A stretch of 47,857 nucleotides of DNA from an uncultured Oscillospiraceae bacterium (GTDB taxonomy: Bacteria > Bacillota_A > Clostridia > Oscillospirales > Acutalibacteraceae), in the NCBI GenBank assembly GCA_910589395.1, contig CAJUTL010000007.1, positions 51,814 to 99,670 of the forward strand, written 5' to 3'. Positions 40,901 through 47,361 of the stretch are shown in pieces. The notes beneath the pieces were generated by a model. The model was not told where the DNA came from, did not search any database, and was given only the letters and a program-made list of their open reading frames with translations. How positions within the stretch are numbered: the first letter of the stretch is position 1; each line of letters begins with the position of its first letter. The position numbers were made by a program, and so were the translations under genes.

Positions 40901-43900
40901 AACGATCCCAATTTCCTGCCATCTCCGGAGCTGCAAAAGATCGTTGACCGTCTGGATAAAGAGAAGATCGGAGAAATGGACGTGGGAGCGCTTCAAGACC
41001 TTTATCGCGCCGCCGTGGGCCTGCGTACGGAATTTTATAACAGGAGGAATGTGATAGACGATGACAGACATCGACTTTTTGACGAGGTGTACAGAGGCTC
41101 GAAGGAAGAAATAGAAGCAGCCGGGAAGGGATTCCGCACCGGTGTGGCCGGAGCCCTTGGAAAGCTTTTTAACTATGAAGAAATGACGCCTATGAACGTG
41201 TTGGAAATGATGGGCGGCTGGGACCCGGACGGAACCTTTTTCTCCATGGCGAAGCAGCTTGAAAAAGGCGAACGTGATATGCGGGATTATGAAGTCCGAG
41301 CCAAGCGCATGTTAGACGGATTCATCCAGGAGCATAAGGACTGGATCGAAAAATCGGACGGCCAGGGAAAAGATGCGATCTGGTATGAGATCGAAGTGCC
41401 GGAGCTCATGCAGCTGAACATGGGAGACAAACCGATCTTCGGAGATACTGTGAAGGTGTATATGACTCCTGCACAGAAGGTGCACATGTACCTGGAAAGT
41501 AAGAACTATGACAATCTGCGTCATATGGCCGGCGGTAGAACATTTGCCGATAAGAAGCTTTACTCTAAGGGAAAGCGGACAGAAGCCTATGCTCAGGGAA
41601 CTACAGTAAAACTGGCTCCTGAAACAGTCAAGAAGCTGGTGGCGGACCTGACGCCGGAGGAGGAAGAGCTGGCGAAGGTTTTGGGAGAGTATTATAATAC
41701 CTTTGCCGCTGAGGAAATCAACCGTGTTTCTAATCCTCTGTACGGGTATGACAAGGCTATTGGCAGCGGAAATTACGCACCGATCTACACAAATCAGAAC
41801 TATACAAAAAGCGAGATCGGCATTTTCGACGCTACGGCAGAAGGCGTTGGAAATCTGAAGGCACGGCAGTATTCCAAGAATCCCAGCTACAATTTGGGTG
41901 CATTTGACGCTTTTGAACGCCATGTTAAGCAGACAGCCAGATTTGTGGGTATGGCAATTCCTGCCCGCAACTGGAATACGCTGCTGAATTGGAGAGAGCA
42001 AAGTAACAGTATGGCCGATGTGATAACTCATAGGTTCGGAGATGTAGGAAAGCAATATATTACAGATCTTATCAATTCACTGCAAAGCGGCGGGAAAGTG
42101 TCGGAAAAAGGTGTTGTAGACCGTTTTACCGATAAAGTATTGAGTAAATATGTGTCTGCCGTATTCGGGTTTAACCCCGGAATTGTGTTTAAGCAGGCAG
42201 CTTCCTTTCCGCAGTTTGCTTCTGCCCTGGGCTGGAAGAACCTTTCCCTGGGGCGCGTGGACGAAAACCTGATAAACACATACACTTCTGAGCTGGCCTA
42301 TCGGAAGCTGGGGTATGCCACGCCGGAGACGGCGCTCTTGAAGAACCATCCGGGCAAGCTTTCCACGAACAAGGCGTATCAATTTATGTTTGGCGGCGGA
42401 GCTATCACCGCCATGGACGCCTTTACGGTGAAAAGGGCATGGACTTGGGCGGAAAAGAAAGTTAGAAATGAGTACCCGGAGCTGGAAACGGGAACGCCGG
42501 AACAGATCGCCGCCGGAGAAAGCCCATTCTACAAGAAGGTAGCCGAGGAGTGGGAAAACGCGGTCAGCCTGACTCAGCCCATGTACGATGAAATGCACAG
42601 GGCGAATATTATGAAAGGAAGCAAAGGGGTCACCAGAGCGTTTACCATGTTCAAGACTGTGCCGTTACAGCAGTATAACACTTTGAGAAGAAGCCTGGGA
42701 GAGTTGAAAGCTGTGAAGCGAAAGTACGGAAAAGATAAAATTCCAGGCAATGAAAGGGCAAAGCAAAGGGCAGAAGAGAAGGTGAGAAAAGCTTCTTGGA
42801 AAGCGGCGGCGGCCATAACGGCAACCATTGGCAGTATCCTTATGCTGGAGGCTGTTGAATTTTTGAACCAGTTGTGGAAAAACAGAGGGAAGAAATACCG
42901 GGACGAGGAAGGAAATCTGGCCTTTGAATCCATCATGGAACGCGTACTCTGGGATTCCTTTGGCGATGCGGCGGGCATGGTGACCTTCGGCGGGGAAATC
43001 GCCGATGCGATCGAAAGCAAAATTACAGGCGGCAAATGGTACGGGATAGAAATCCCGGGCGGAGAGCAGCTGGATGATATGATCGATTCCGTAAGCGGTG
43101 CATCGGCAACGATCGAAAAATTCGTGGAGGACAGCTTTGATGTAATCTCGAACGGCGGGGACTGGGCCGAGTATGTGCGGAGGAATGCCGGAGACTACTT
43201 GGGAGCCGTGAAGGAGATCTTGGAAAAGGCGTCTATGTATCTGGGCGGGTTCCCCATGGAGAACATAGAAAAGTACTTGATGGGTTCCCTGCCGGAAGAA
43301 ATCAGAGCCCAGGTGGAAAGCGTTTTCGATACTCCAACCAAAAGCGATTTGAAGGGTTTATCCGGCGGAGCGCTGGAAGCGAGAACGGAATATCTCTTCG
43401 GGGTGCGTAATGTGCAGATCGATGAGGGCACAGCGGAAAAGCTCTCCGAACTATACCACGCACAGCTTACTGATGCCATACCGGCAGATACCCCTTCCAA
43501 GGTGACGGTGGGTGAAGAAGAAAAAACGCTGACCGCATACCAGAAGCAGACCTATGACAGAGTATGGGGCGGTATCGTGCAGGACTGCCTGGATTCCCTT
43601 GTAGGTTCGGGGAGCTTTCAGAAAGCGGAGCCGGAAGTACAGGCTAAGATGCTGAAGAAGCTCTACAGCTATGCTGACGCAAAAGCAAAATCCGTATTGT
43701 ACGATGATTTCGCACTTGATAAGCAGTACCAAAATGCGGAGCGGATCATTGAAGCTGGCGGAACAGCCGATCAATGGGCCGCGTGGACGGCGGAAAGCTC
43801 CGGCATGAAAGCAGAAGAAAAATATCTTATGCTGGCGGAAGCGGGTTATCCGGACGAAGTGAAGAAATCCATGGTTGGAAACGAGATCGGCACGGAGCTG

Positions 43901-44419
43901 AAAACGGAATCAGGGGAAGATTCTCAGTACGCCAAAATGCTGAAGCTGCTGGAAAGCGGAATGGATATGACGGATTACCTTTTGCTGAAAGCCCAGGGAT
44001 CCGGAGCTGTGGACAAGTATGTTAAATTTTTAGATTCCGGAGTGAAAGTGGATTACCTTCCCGGTATAACAAAAGCCCTAGATGATCTGGAAGAAGAAAC
44101 TCCCTCAGAAGATCCTAAGGCCGTGGAAAAGTACATGGCTATTGCCGAAACGCCGTACCCGGAAAGGGAGAAGGAAAGCGCACTGAAAGCAAAAATGAGT
44201 GACAGCGCATATGCCAAATACATGGCGGCAAGAAAAAGCGGTGTAGATACCTACACATATTGCAAGTTCCTGCGGGATACCAGTGAGTATTCCGGGAAGA
44301 AAAAGCGCGATAAGGTGTGGGAGTACATCAACGCTTTGCCATTATCTCTCGCTCAGAAGGACACGTTACACCTGAGTATGTATAAAGAAAGCTCTTTGAA
44401 GAAAGCGCCGTGGCATTGA
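34991..44419 (+). CDS. Giant polyvalent protein of phage/conjugative-element type (5' end missing)
   Basis: 3,142 codons from a TTG at 34991. The frame is open from 34946 and has no ribosome site, so the true N-terminus is probably lost at the breakpoint near 34962. Domains by eye: Ala/Gly-rich helical region (~100-320); PBECR-like nuclease (~545-680, WYLELTPYDLKHAFSEHSE and HSIHFKNMW); zincin metallopeptidase with HEVAH at 961-965 and a likely third ligand in YVSEEIMAD (~1020); LPD3-like domain (~1137-1297, SPFFRAWFGDW, WGDTIRAE, FMHSFYALAEG); ADP-ribosyltransferase-like ART-PolyVal domain (~1351-1513, PLVVYHATNSQF, GYDGLIV, ALEPEQIKSATDNTGTF); coiled coils (~1600-1660, ~1870-1920); a long C-terminal structural part with a hydrophobic helix near 2610. 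Such proteins are thought to be carried in or injected with DNA to counter host defences. No capsid, tail or integrase gene is nearby. Confidence 0.85.
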   Translation: MGGANVTYDVTGFDDILYDYINGNPIARQVVDTNDAVAKNGTDTHSHYKDLPKDVVGRFNWLYRNDGPEAAYEYIDTVTDKDYTGIQALLYGTMKGAGTVSIAETLGSGAAFLLNDDEMKKKLSEEHVKFEQDLAGAREQHPVMATAGEVGGNLMMLSTLSSGIGTAGKALGAGKAATTFTGRAVNSAATFMAADAVRNAGAVSTGNMSPEEYGKSVAISGAQGLAGGLAEGLVNTGISTALTKSGLMTPFMEFVRQTSSGFAAASANIGTGYALREEKPTKEQMATDFVTAFLFSVIRGAISTSQTTQADKARLENSVGAIGQKYEQMAQKWQTMSPAERAAMAGDIIDQTRQLQGALNSTYIAGQQETVNQLNAALDYICTGMESYVSGIQPYQPAAGGTAVGGSAVGGAFTGLPFAGGGITSSSEVTALQNQLQTAITQGITEPAGSGLAEGVVPVRTGALPTAETATGSPDANAYKKGGAVSLQTVNTQDAGGNITPSVPGQGENTRLSREDLNDYLKTGKKKSVRDAKQAVVRSGENVILTSPWATREFIQDAISGEALGTTKAYGKVGVSLANDVYSASGGKLDIKDWYLELTPYDLKHAFSEHSEAKKAGNIPLSLENFLSIPDYIDTYDDVLNVKEYDSGDKTITLGKKINGYSVIVEMVSGNRHSIHFKNMWGLETETYEKQYKKGGIASPQTVQASSANDLTRGYRNVSATAESSQQVPGVRASGHTSKTAHANEASAFDNSIPKQIQSVNPGVFGEASLHMTPMEALQRAQNNNILQRNGGSGYGSELAEKNGTGAGIAQGGTADSGQVALPDGDPGWRSYERETRRHERVPEAVRNAGRTKENRIVSQQRREAVRAYDPVSPEELGVPFGSSAETCLALPESEWDEEIQRGVEWAYSKGIRKVTPVVGEILLEQDGRSGSVVGTINEVSGEIFVRCDTVTTSFSENLEHEVAHQMAAPKDAAAFERQVRERFGEKAWTAIFNTYRQRYSAITNGFAGMEEAEIAAYVSEEIMADAYSGADKFGAKASLYGSIADEVLEGNVLRAKLPTTAQQNGNPRLTENIPEVRGPPEELNEKQLAEEDELWNRERFAVDEENEEDIKDISFADSARSLQSIGRKSINSFTSEEITASEPFARKFYSEMGVKSPFFRAWFGDWRVNDETPVNIARVKNMKQFSAGATENKDTGVKISWGDTIRAETWTHGRKNGSIDFLRNIDDIVKNAILLDTHASSLSSKSKLNTTAFMHSFYALAEGEDRSVNLLKLFVEEAATRSGSDSFKRAYELKNIEKVDTRYGIQPQSDLSDGEVSTINTIADLFQLVKKKDPAFQPKPASAVVDENGKPLVVYHATNSQFSMFDKSLRGKNTLNNAMQWDLGATALVGDWFSDHDVSGRTGAKRTMEVFLDIKNPYETSLYELADMIGGFADNYGETQDAFDYSDYAPAREAAQEFVENLQARGYDGLIVQDQEFGGVSYVALEPEQIKSATDNTGTFDKANPDIRFSVSDESEDKQGMMQDIRSRADDREDHRYSQPINLRTYTETQAQKIVDKAHGQNMSVEKYLREHREVYSRNGSWDKEAREALKLEQKAWRFAAGGEGEAKLAEREGGANQLADQKTDEQLETEVAALQQQLREARKEMRARNGEGASPQKVEKKPIQESKPILAKRDLKRNLLSLFSIPEGRKAELGNMIDSYADRLRENGQLTQEDRDAFFDRMYEEGVMEVPADSYFQEAREAVRGRKIYVNDSVRAEFGDDWGRFARQAFNSQIYLTNDPNDAGPDVWNQELAEVLPGLFDDRETDSRAMLERIVQVAEEGKAQKMSLAEYASSLAEEGYVSEDEVLDNLERQMDWALRTYAEKASLEVHLRDRTGVKLAQERARRKESMERQRNNRELRELQQKTLKQLQWISKNQMKAPADLKQAFQDVLGDIDILAVGAANEMNWSDKYNATWKDLKEMYQAAQKNDPNFLPSPELQKIVDRLDKEKIGEMDVGALQDLYRAAVGLRTEFYNRRNVIDDDRHRLFDEVYRGSKEEIEAAGKGFRTGVAGALGKLFNYEEMTPMNVLEMMGGWDPDGTFFSMAKQLEKGERDMRDYEVRAKRMLDGFIQEHKDWIEKSDGQGKDAIWYEIEVPELMQLNMGDKPIFGDTVKVYMTPAQKVHMYLESKNYDNLRHMAGGRTFADKKLYSKGKRTEAYAQGTTVKLAPETVKKLVADLTPEEEELAKVLGEYYNTFAAEEINRVSNPLYGYDKAIGSGNYAPIYTNQNYTKSEIGIFDATAEGVGNLKARQYSKNPSYNLGAFDAFERHVKQTARFVGMAIPARNWNTLLNWREQSNSMADVITHRFGDVGKQYITDLINSLQSGGKVSEKGVVDRFTDKVLSKYVSAVFGFNPGIVFKQAASFPQFASALGWKNLSLGRVDENLINTYTSELAYRKLGYATPETALLKNHPGKLSTNKAYQFMFGGGAITAMDAFTVKRAWTWAEKKVRNEYPELETGTPEQIAAGESPFYKKVAEEWENAVSLTQPMYDEMHRANIMKGSKGVTRAFTMFKTVPLQQYNTLRRSLGELKAVKRKYGKDKIPGNERAKQRAEEKVRKASWKAAAAITATIGSILMLEAVEFLNQLWKNRGKKYRDEEGNLAFESIMERVLWDSFGDAAGMVTFGGEIADAIESKITGGKWYGIEIPGGEQLDDMIDSVSGASATIEKFVEDSFDVISNGGDWAEYVRRNAGDYLGAVKEILEKASMYLGGFPMENIEKYLMGSLPEEIRAQVESVFDTPTKSDLKGLSGGALEARTEYLFGVRNVQIDEGTAEKLSELYHAQLTDAIPADTPSKVTVGEEEKTLTAYQKQTYDRVWGGIVQDCLDSLVGSGSFQKAEPEVQAKMLKKLYSYADAKAKSVLYDDFALDKQYQNAERIIEAGGTADQWAAWTAESSGMKAEEKYLMLAEAGYPDEVKKSMVGNEIGTELKTESGEDSQYAKMLKLLESGMDMTDYLLLKAQGSGAVDKYVKFLDSGVKVDYLPGITKALDDLEEETPSEDPKAVEKYMAIAETPYPEREKESALKAKMSDSAYAKYMAARKSGVDTYTYCKFLRDTSEYSGKKKRDKVWEYINALPLSLAQKDTLHLSMYKESSLKKAPWH

Positions 44420-44449
44420 TGGGAGAAACCGGAGGGCTTGATTCATATT

Positions 44450-44474
44450 TGACTTGTCTGTTGACTTGTCTATC
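44450..44474. repeat. Two TTGACTTGTCT direct repeats
   Basis: TTGACTTGTCTG and TTGACTTGTCTA lie 11 bp apart in the gap between the giant gene and the tRNA-derived repeat. Short direct repeats next to an att site can be integrase arm-type sites; this is suggestive only. Confidence 0.45.
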
Positions 44475-44524
44475 TCAAAAAAACCGCCTGTTTTGGGCTG
44501 CTTTAGTGCGAATTTAGAAAAAAG

Positions 44525-44569
44525 AAAAGCCGCATTGAGTGCCGAAAATGGCTCTACAATGCGGCTTTT
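44525..44569. terminator. Bidirectional terminator hairpin
   Basis: AAAAGCCGCATTG (44525-44537) and CAATGCGGCTTTT (44557-44569) form a perfect 13-bp stem with flanking A and T runs, and an inner AGTGCC/GGCTCT partial stem. It can end transcription from either side, including any RNA from the giant gene. Confidence 0.8.
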
Positions 44570-44573
44570 CGTG

Positions 44574-44595
44574 TGGAGCGGGCGAAGGGAATCGA
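44574..44595. repeat. 22-bp copy of the tRNA-Gly 3' end (att-like)
   Basis: Identical to 44747-44768, i.e. CCA, acceptor 3' strand and T-arm of the intact tRNA-Gly. Duplication of a tRNA 3' end is the classical footprint of tyrosine-integrase elements. Here it separates the giant-gene segment from a 151-bp hairpin-rich spacer. Confidence 0.75.
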
Positions 44596-44746
44596 CCGGC
44601 GGTTTGCACCGCCGCTAACTCGCCCACCTCAAGCCGACGGCTTGAGGTGCCGGGCTCGTCGCTATGGCCTAAAAACATTCCGCCGGAATGTTTTCTGCAC
44701 GGCCATACCCTCCCGGGTTCGACTCCTATCAAGCTTACAAAAATTT
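44596..44746. repeat. Hairpin-rich spacer between the tRNA-Gly 3' copies
   Basis: Three successive hairpins: GGCGG-TTTGCA-CCGCC (44598-44613), CACCTCAAGCC-GAC-GGCTTGAGGTG (44625-44649), and AAAACATTCC-GCC-GGAATGTTTT (44672-44694) enclosed by TATGGCC (44663) and GGCCATA (44701). It then has a T-arm-like GGGTTCGACTCC. No ORF. It looks like another modular palindromic repeat, here abutting a tRNA gene. Confidence 0.75.
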
Positions 44747-44820
44747 TGGAGCGGGCGAAGGGAATCGAACCCTCGTATTCAGCTTGGGAAGCTGATGTTC
44801 TGCCATTGAACTACGCCCGC
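44747..44820 (-). tRNA. tRNA-Gly (anticodon CCC)
   Basis: Complete cloverleaf on the minus strand: acceptor GCGGGCG/CGCCCGC, D-arm GTTC...GAAC, anticodon stem TCAGC/GCTGA with loop TTCCCAA (anticodon CCC), T-arm GAGGG-TTCGATT-CCCTT, discriminator T and encoded CCA. Its 3' end is duplicated at 44574. Confidence 0.95.
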
Positions 44821-44936
44821 AAAAATATCTTTATCTATTATAGCGGCTGGAAGAAAAAAAGTCAATGGCAAATCAGAAGAATCCTAAGTGTCCTTTATGG
44901 AAAATGTCCCTGTGAAAATTTATGGATTTTGCGGTA

Positions 44937-44965
44937 TTGGCGATATGGCAAAAGTGTAGTATAAT
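44937..44965 (+). promoter_or_regulatory. Promoter of a candidate ncRNA
   Basis: TTGGCG (44937-44942), 17-bp spacer, TATAAT (44960-44965). Perfect -10 and spacing, but no protein-coding gene within 500 bp downstream, which suggests an RNA gene. Confidence 0.6.
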
Positions 44966-44971
44966 GTTGGC

Positions 44972-45170
44972 AAAGAGCAGAGGCGGTTACGGTTTCAGCC
45001 TGATTTTGGCATACTCAAGAGGGCTACAAAGAGCGCGCGGATAAGCGGCACCCCCTGTCGGCGGTGTAATACAGGCGCGTTTATGCCATCCGGCAGGCCT
45101 TTTAACATGGTGCGGGTTTTCTTACTCCGATGCTTTTTTGCATTGAGGCGGTAGAGGCCAACACGGACCG
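44972..45170 (+). ncRNA. Candidate rod-shaped structured RNA (possibly 6S-like)
   Basis: Nested pairings stack along one axis: GCCTG (44998) with CAGGC (45094), GGCATA (45008) with TATGCC (45082), CGCG (45034-45039) with CGCG (45076), and CCTGT (45054) with ACAGG (45071). A small ATGC-TTTTTT-GCAT hairpin (about 45129-45143) lies on the 3' side, and TGTTGGC/GCCAACA (44965, 45157) could close the rod, though it touches the -10. A rod with a central bubble and a 3' bubble hairpin resembles 6S RNA. I see no conserved sequence that proves the class, and the ends are approximate. Confidence 0.4.
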
Positions 45171-45290
45171 CGCCGCATACCGCATTTGAAAAAGTTTTCT
45201 TTATTTCGTATTCTTTTCTCTCTGCTTAAGTCTCAGAACATGGCTGTTTTGCATGAAATGAGACAGTATAGAAAAATTTTTTCATAATAT
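45171..45290. other. A/T-rich spacer, nothing firm
   Basis: Between the candidate ncRNA and the regulator's control region there is a T-rich stretch (about 45186-45225) that could end the RNA, and no ORF, repeat or clear promoter. Confidence 0.4.
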
Positions 45291-45307
45291 CGAGAACGAT
45301 TCTCATG
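45290..45307. promoter_or_regulatory. Fur-like inverted repeat
   Basis: GAGAA-CGA-TTCTC (45292-45304), extended by AT-rich flanks to TCGAGAACGATTCTCAT. It resembles Fur boxes of the GAGAATnATTCTC type. It is about 70 bp upstream of the regulator's predicted -10, so its target is uncertain. Confidence 0.4.
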
Positions 45308-45323
45308 TTTTAGATTTTTATTC

Positions 45324-45398
45324 ACACAAATTGACGATTTGTGTCAAATCTATGGAAATTTTGTCGAAAGTGCTTTATACTAAAGCATACCGCTTTCG
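45324..45398 (+). promoter_or_regulatory. Palindrome-rich promoter of the XRE-type regulator
   Basis: Three inverted repeats: ACACAAAT-TGACG-ATTTGTGT (45324-45344); TGCTTT-ATACT-AAAGCA (45371-45387), which contains the -10 TATACT (45376-45381); and CGAAAG (45365) with CTTTCG (45393) around it. A weak -35 TGGAAA (45353) has 17-bp spacing. Autorepression by the encoded regulator is a natural reading. Confidence 0.55.
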
Positions 45399-45469
45399 GG
45401 AATACTGGTCAAGAAGGAGCGTCAAATCAGACGTGGCCTTTTGATTTTTGCAGGGAGGAAGCTTGAAGT

Positions 45470-45922
45470 ATGGAATTTTTATCTTTTGAAGAAGAACATT
45501 TTTTGGGGAACAGGCTGCGGGAGCTGCGGCTGTCCTTTGGCTTTAAGCAGGAGGATATCGCGCGGGCGCTGAATGTCAGCCGTTCCACCTATTCGTACTA
45601 TGAAATAGGCACCACCAGGCCGGATCCCGCTGTTTTGGGAAAGCTGGCTCAGTATTACAGCGTGCCTGTCTCCATGTTTTATGAGAAGGATATTTCGGTA
45701 AAGGAAGCGCTGTATGATTCCGCCGGAAGGCGCCGCCGTACTTCCCGCACCGCTTCCAGAAATCCGCAGAAGGTGGGAGAGCTTTTGCCCATGGAGCGTT
45801 CTTTGGTTTTGTTCCTCCGGGTAAACGGCATTGAGCCCGAGGACGTTTTGGAAAAGCTGGAGGCCCATGTGGAGCGGGAGCGCCAGGCTGCCCGGAAGGA
45901 AAAAGGAAAAGAGAAGAAGTAA
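45470..45922 (+). CDS. XRE-family helix-turn-helix regulator
   Basis: 150 aa, ATG after GGGAGGAAG. Residues ~9-65 are an HTH_3 domain (LRELRLSFGFKQEDIARALN, VSRSTYSYYEIGTTRPDPAVL). The C-terminal half is charged and Arg/Lys/Glu-rich (RRRRTSRTASR, ERERQAARKEKGKEK) with no recognised ligand domain. Single gene with about 80 nt of leader and several palindromes at its promoter; probably autoregulated. Targets unknown. Confidence 0.9.
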   Translation: MEFLSFEEEHFLGNRLRELRLSFGFKQEDIARALNVSRSTYSYYEIGTTRPDPAVLGKLAQYYSVPVSMFYEKDISVKEALYDSAGRRRRTSRTASRNPQKVGELLPMERSLVLFLRVNGIEPEDVLEKLEAHVERERQAARKEKGKEKK

Positions 45923-46062
45923 ACTGGCTTTTAGCGGCGGGAAAAATTTCCGCTTTTCCAGAATTCGACATATTTCGCCATACGAGTGAGATAAACTAAA
46001 AAGACAGTAATTTTCATATTTGGAAGGATAAGCCGTGCTTCGCGGATTATCTATATATGTTT

Positions 46063-46139
46063 GCGCTTGTAGCTCAGTTGGATAGAGTATTAGACTCCGA
46101 CTCTAAGGGCCGCTGGTTCGAATCCAGTCAAGCGCGCCA
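46063..46139 (+). tRNA. tRNA-Arg (anticodon CCG)
   Basis: Acceptor GCGCTTG/CAAGCGC, D-arm GCTC...GAGT, anticodon stem TTAGA/TCTAA with loop CTCCGAC (anticodon CCG), T-arm GCTGG-TTCGAAT-CCAGT, discriminator G and encoded CCA. The AT-rich cargo that follows suggests an integration hot spot. Confidence 0.95.
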
Positions 46140-46140
46140 A

Positions 46141-46175
46141 AAAGCGGGAAAGTTCGTATTGAACTTTCCCGCTTT
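46141..46175 (+). terminator. Terminator after tRNA-Arg
   Basis: AAAGCGGGAAAGTTC (46141-46155) and GAACTTTCCCGCTTT (46161-46175) form a perfect 15-bp stem with a 5-nt loop directly after the tRNA. Confidence 0.85.
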
Positions 46176-46204
46176 ACAATATATCCGATATGAGGTGTTT
46201 GCTC

Positions 46205-46825
46205 ATGAAAAGCATTATTATCGTCGGCCCCTCAAGGGCCGGGAAAACCACTTTGGCAAAAAGGCTCCACGAAGACTTGGGCTACTTTGTCATCAGCCTG
46301 GATAAACTTGTCGCTATATTTCATGCGGCATACCCACAGTTGGACATTCGTCTGAACTGGAACAGGGATAAAACAACAGAAAACATAGCTCCGTTTATCG
46401 GCCACTTCCTGGGCCTGTTTTCGTCTGATACAGGATTTGCGGGAGAGTTAAATCTCCGTGCACACAATGTAAAAGACAATGCTTTTGTGCTGGAAGGCGG
46501 GTACTTTGATTTTGAAAAAATTACCTCTATCCTGAAAGAATATGGGATGATTGAATTGAATGACCGCTTTATTTTGATCGGATTAGTACAGGGCCAAAAG
46601 ACGGTTGATAAGTATGTAAATGACTTCAAAAAGTACGACACAGAAGACGATTGGACGTACAATTTGAGTGAGGACGAATTGAGAGATTATGTTACCCAAG
46701 ACGCTATTCCATTTAACAGGGTTATGACAGATTACCTGGTAAAGTATGGCTTTACAATCTACGATACGTCAACGAATCGGGAATCCGTTTTTGATAAAAT
46801 CATAAAAGACATATCAAAGAGTTGA
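46205..46825 (+). CDS. P-loop kinase-like protein (AAA/adenylate-kinase type)
   Basis: 206 aa. N-terminal Walker A SIIIVGPSRAGKTTLAKRL, then a kinase-like ISLDKLVAIF helix; the rest is charged and AT-rich in codon use. The ATG at 46205 follows GAGGTG; the frame also opens at ATG 46190. It resembles small nucleoside/shikimate/zeta-type P-loop phosphotransferases, but the substrate cannot be told. It lies directly behind tRNA-Arg in DNA of different composition from the neighbouring chromosome, so it was probably acquired. Confidence 0.75.
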   Translation: MKSIIIVGPSRAGKTTLAKRLHEDLGYFVISLDKLVAIFHAAYPQLDIRLNWNRDKTTENIAPFIGHFLGLFSSDTGFAGELNLRAHNVKDNAFVLEGGYFDFEKITSILKEYGMIELNDRFILIGLVQGQKTVDKYVNDFKKYDTEDDWTYNLSEDELRDYVTQDAIPFNRVMTDYLVKYGFTIYDTSTNRESVFDKIIKDISKS

Positions 46826-46839
46826 AGAGGAATGTAAAA

Positions 46840-46947
46840 ATGGAATCCAAATTTTTCAGAGCAAAGAAGATTTACGGCAATGTGACTCTGATTGCCGGTC
46901 TGGGCGGCGAGCAAGTCACAAACCGCAGGTGTTTTCTATGCTTTTAA
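46840..46947 (+). pseudogene. N-terminal fragment of a metallo-beta-lactamase-fold hydrolase
   Basis: 35 codons with a good AGAGGAA site: MESKFFRAKKIYGNVTLIAG, then LGGEQ. This matches the first strand pair of MBL-fold hydrolases, whose sequence would continue with a Cys-Tyr-Leu-type strand. Instead it departs after GEQ and stops at 46945. The HxHxDH metal site is absent. Likely a decayed gene 15 bp after the kinase gene. Confidence 0.45.
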
Positions 46948-47019
46948 CGTGCGGTCTGCGCTGAAATATCTGTTTTGTAGTAGTGACACATAAAAAAAGC
47001 TTCTGCCGATGATGTAGAA

Positions 47020-47259
47020 AGGAAAACGCCCCAAAAGGCATGGAGGAAATGAGGGCAAGGGAAAAGGGGCGGACAGTAGAAAAACGGTAAAGGAAAAAGA
47101 GAGAGGATAGGAAAGAAGGAAAGCAAATAAGAAAATGAAACAAGCAAAATAGAAAAGTAACCAAAAGAAGGGATAAAGAAGAGCATCAAAACAGGGGCAA
47201 AGGATAGGAAAGCTCAGAAGTAGAAGAAGGAAGAAAAAATATGTTTTTAGAGGAGAGCA
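47020..47259. other. Purine-rich tract, no gene
   Basis: About 240 bp of the plus strand are overwhelmingly A and G (for example GAGAGAGGATAGGAAAGAAG). The hydrophobic ORFs on the minus strand here (Phe/Leu/Ser runs) are simply what pyrimidine-rich DNA encodes and have no ribosome sites. Confidence 0.75.
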
Positions 47260-47262
47260 CCT

Positions 47263-47295
47263 ATGCAAGTGACAGAACGTACCAACGCGATGTGA
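47263..47295 (+). CDS. Very short ORF (10 codons) with strong ribosome site
   Basis: MQVTERTNAM, ATG seven bases after AGAGGAG. The excellent ribosome site and the two hairpins that follow suggest either a leader peptide or the remaining start of a lost gene. Confidence 0.35.
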   Translation: MQVTERTNAM

Positions 47296-47313
47296 CACGT
47301 GGCTGGTAACATA

Positions 47314-47361
47314 GGGCTTCGCCCGCATATGAAATACCCCCGGCTTCGCCGGGGAATTTTT
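47314..47361 (+). terminator. Two hairpins, the second terminator-like
   Basis: GGGC-TTC-GCCC (47314-47324), then CCCCGGC-TTC-GCCGGGG (47338-47354) followed by AATTTTT. The T-run ends one base before the ATG of the next small ORF, and GGGG of the stem is that ORF's only ribosome site, so it could work as an attenuator. Confidence 0.6.

Noticed and set aside
44539..44964. ORFs over the tRNA-Gly region
   Set aside because: They read through a complete tRNA gene and palindromic repeats.
46936..47328. Minus-strand hydrophobic ORFs (Phe/Leu-rich)
   Set aside because: They arise from the pyrimidine-rich complement of the purine tract and have no ribosome sites or recognisable family.
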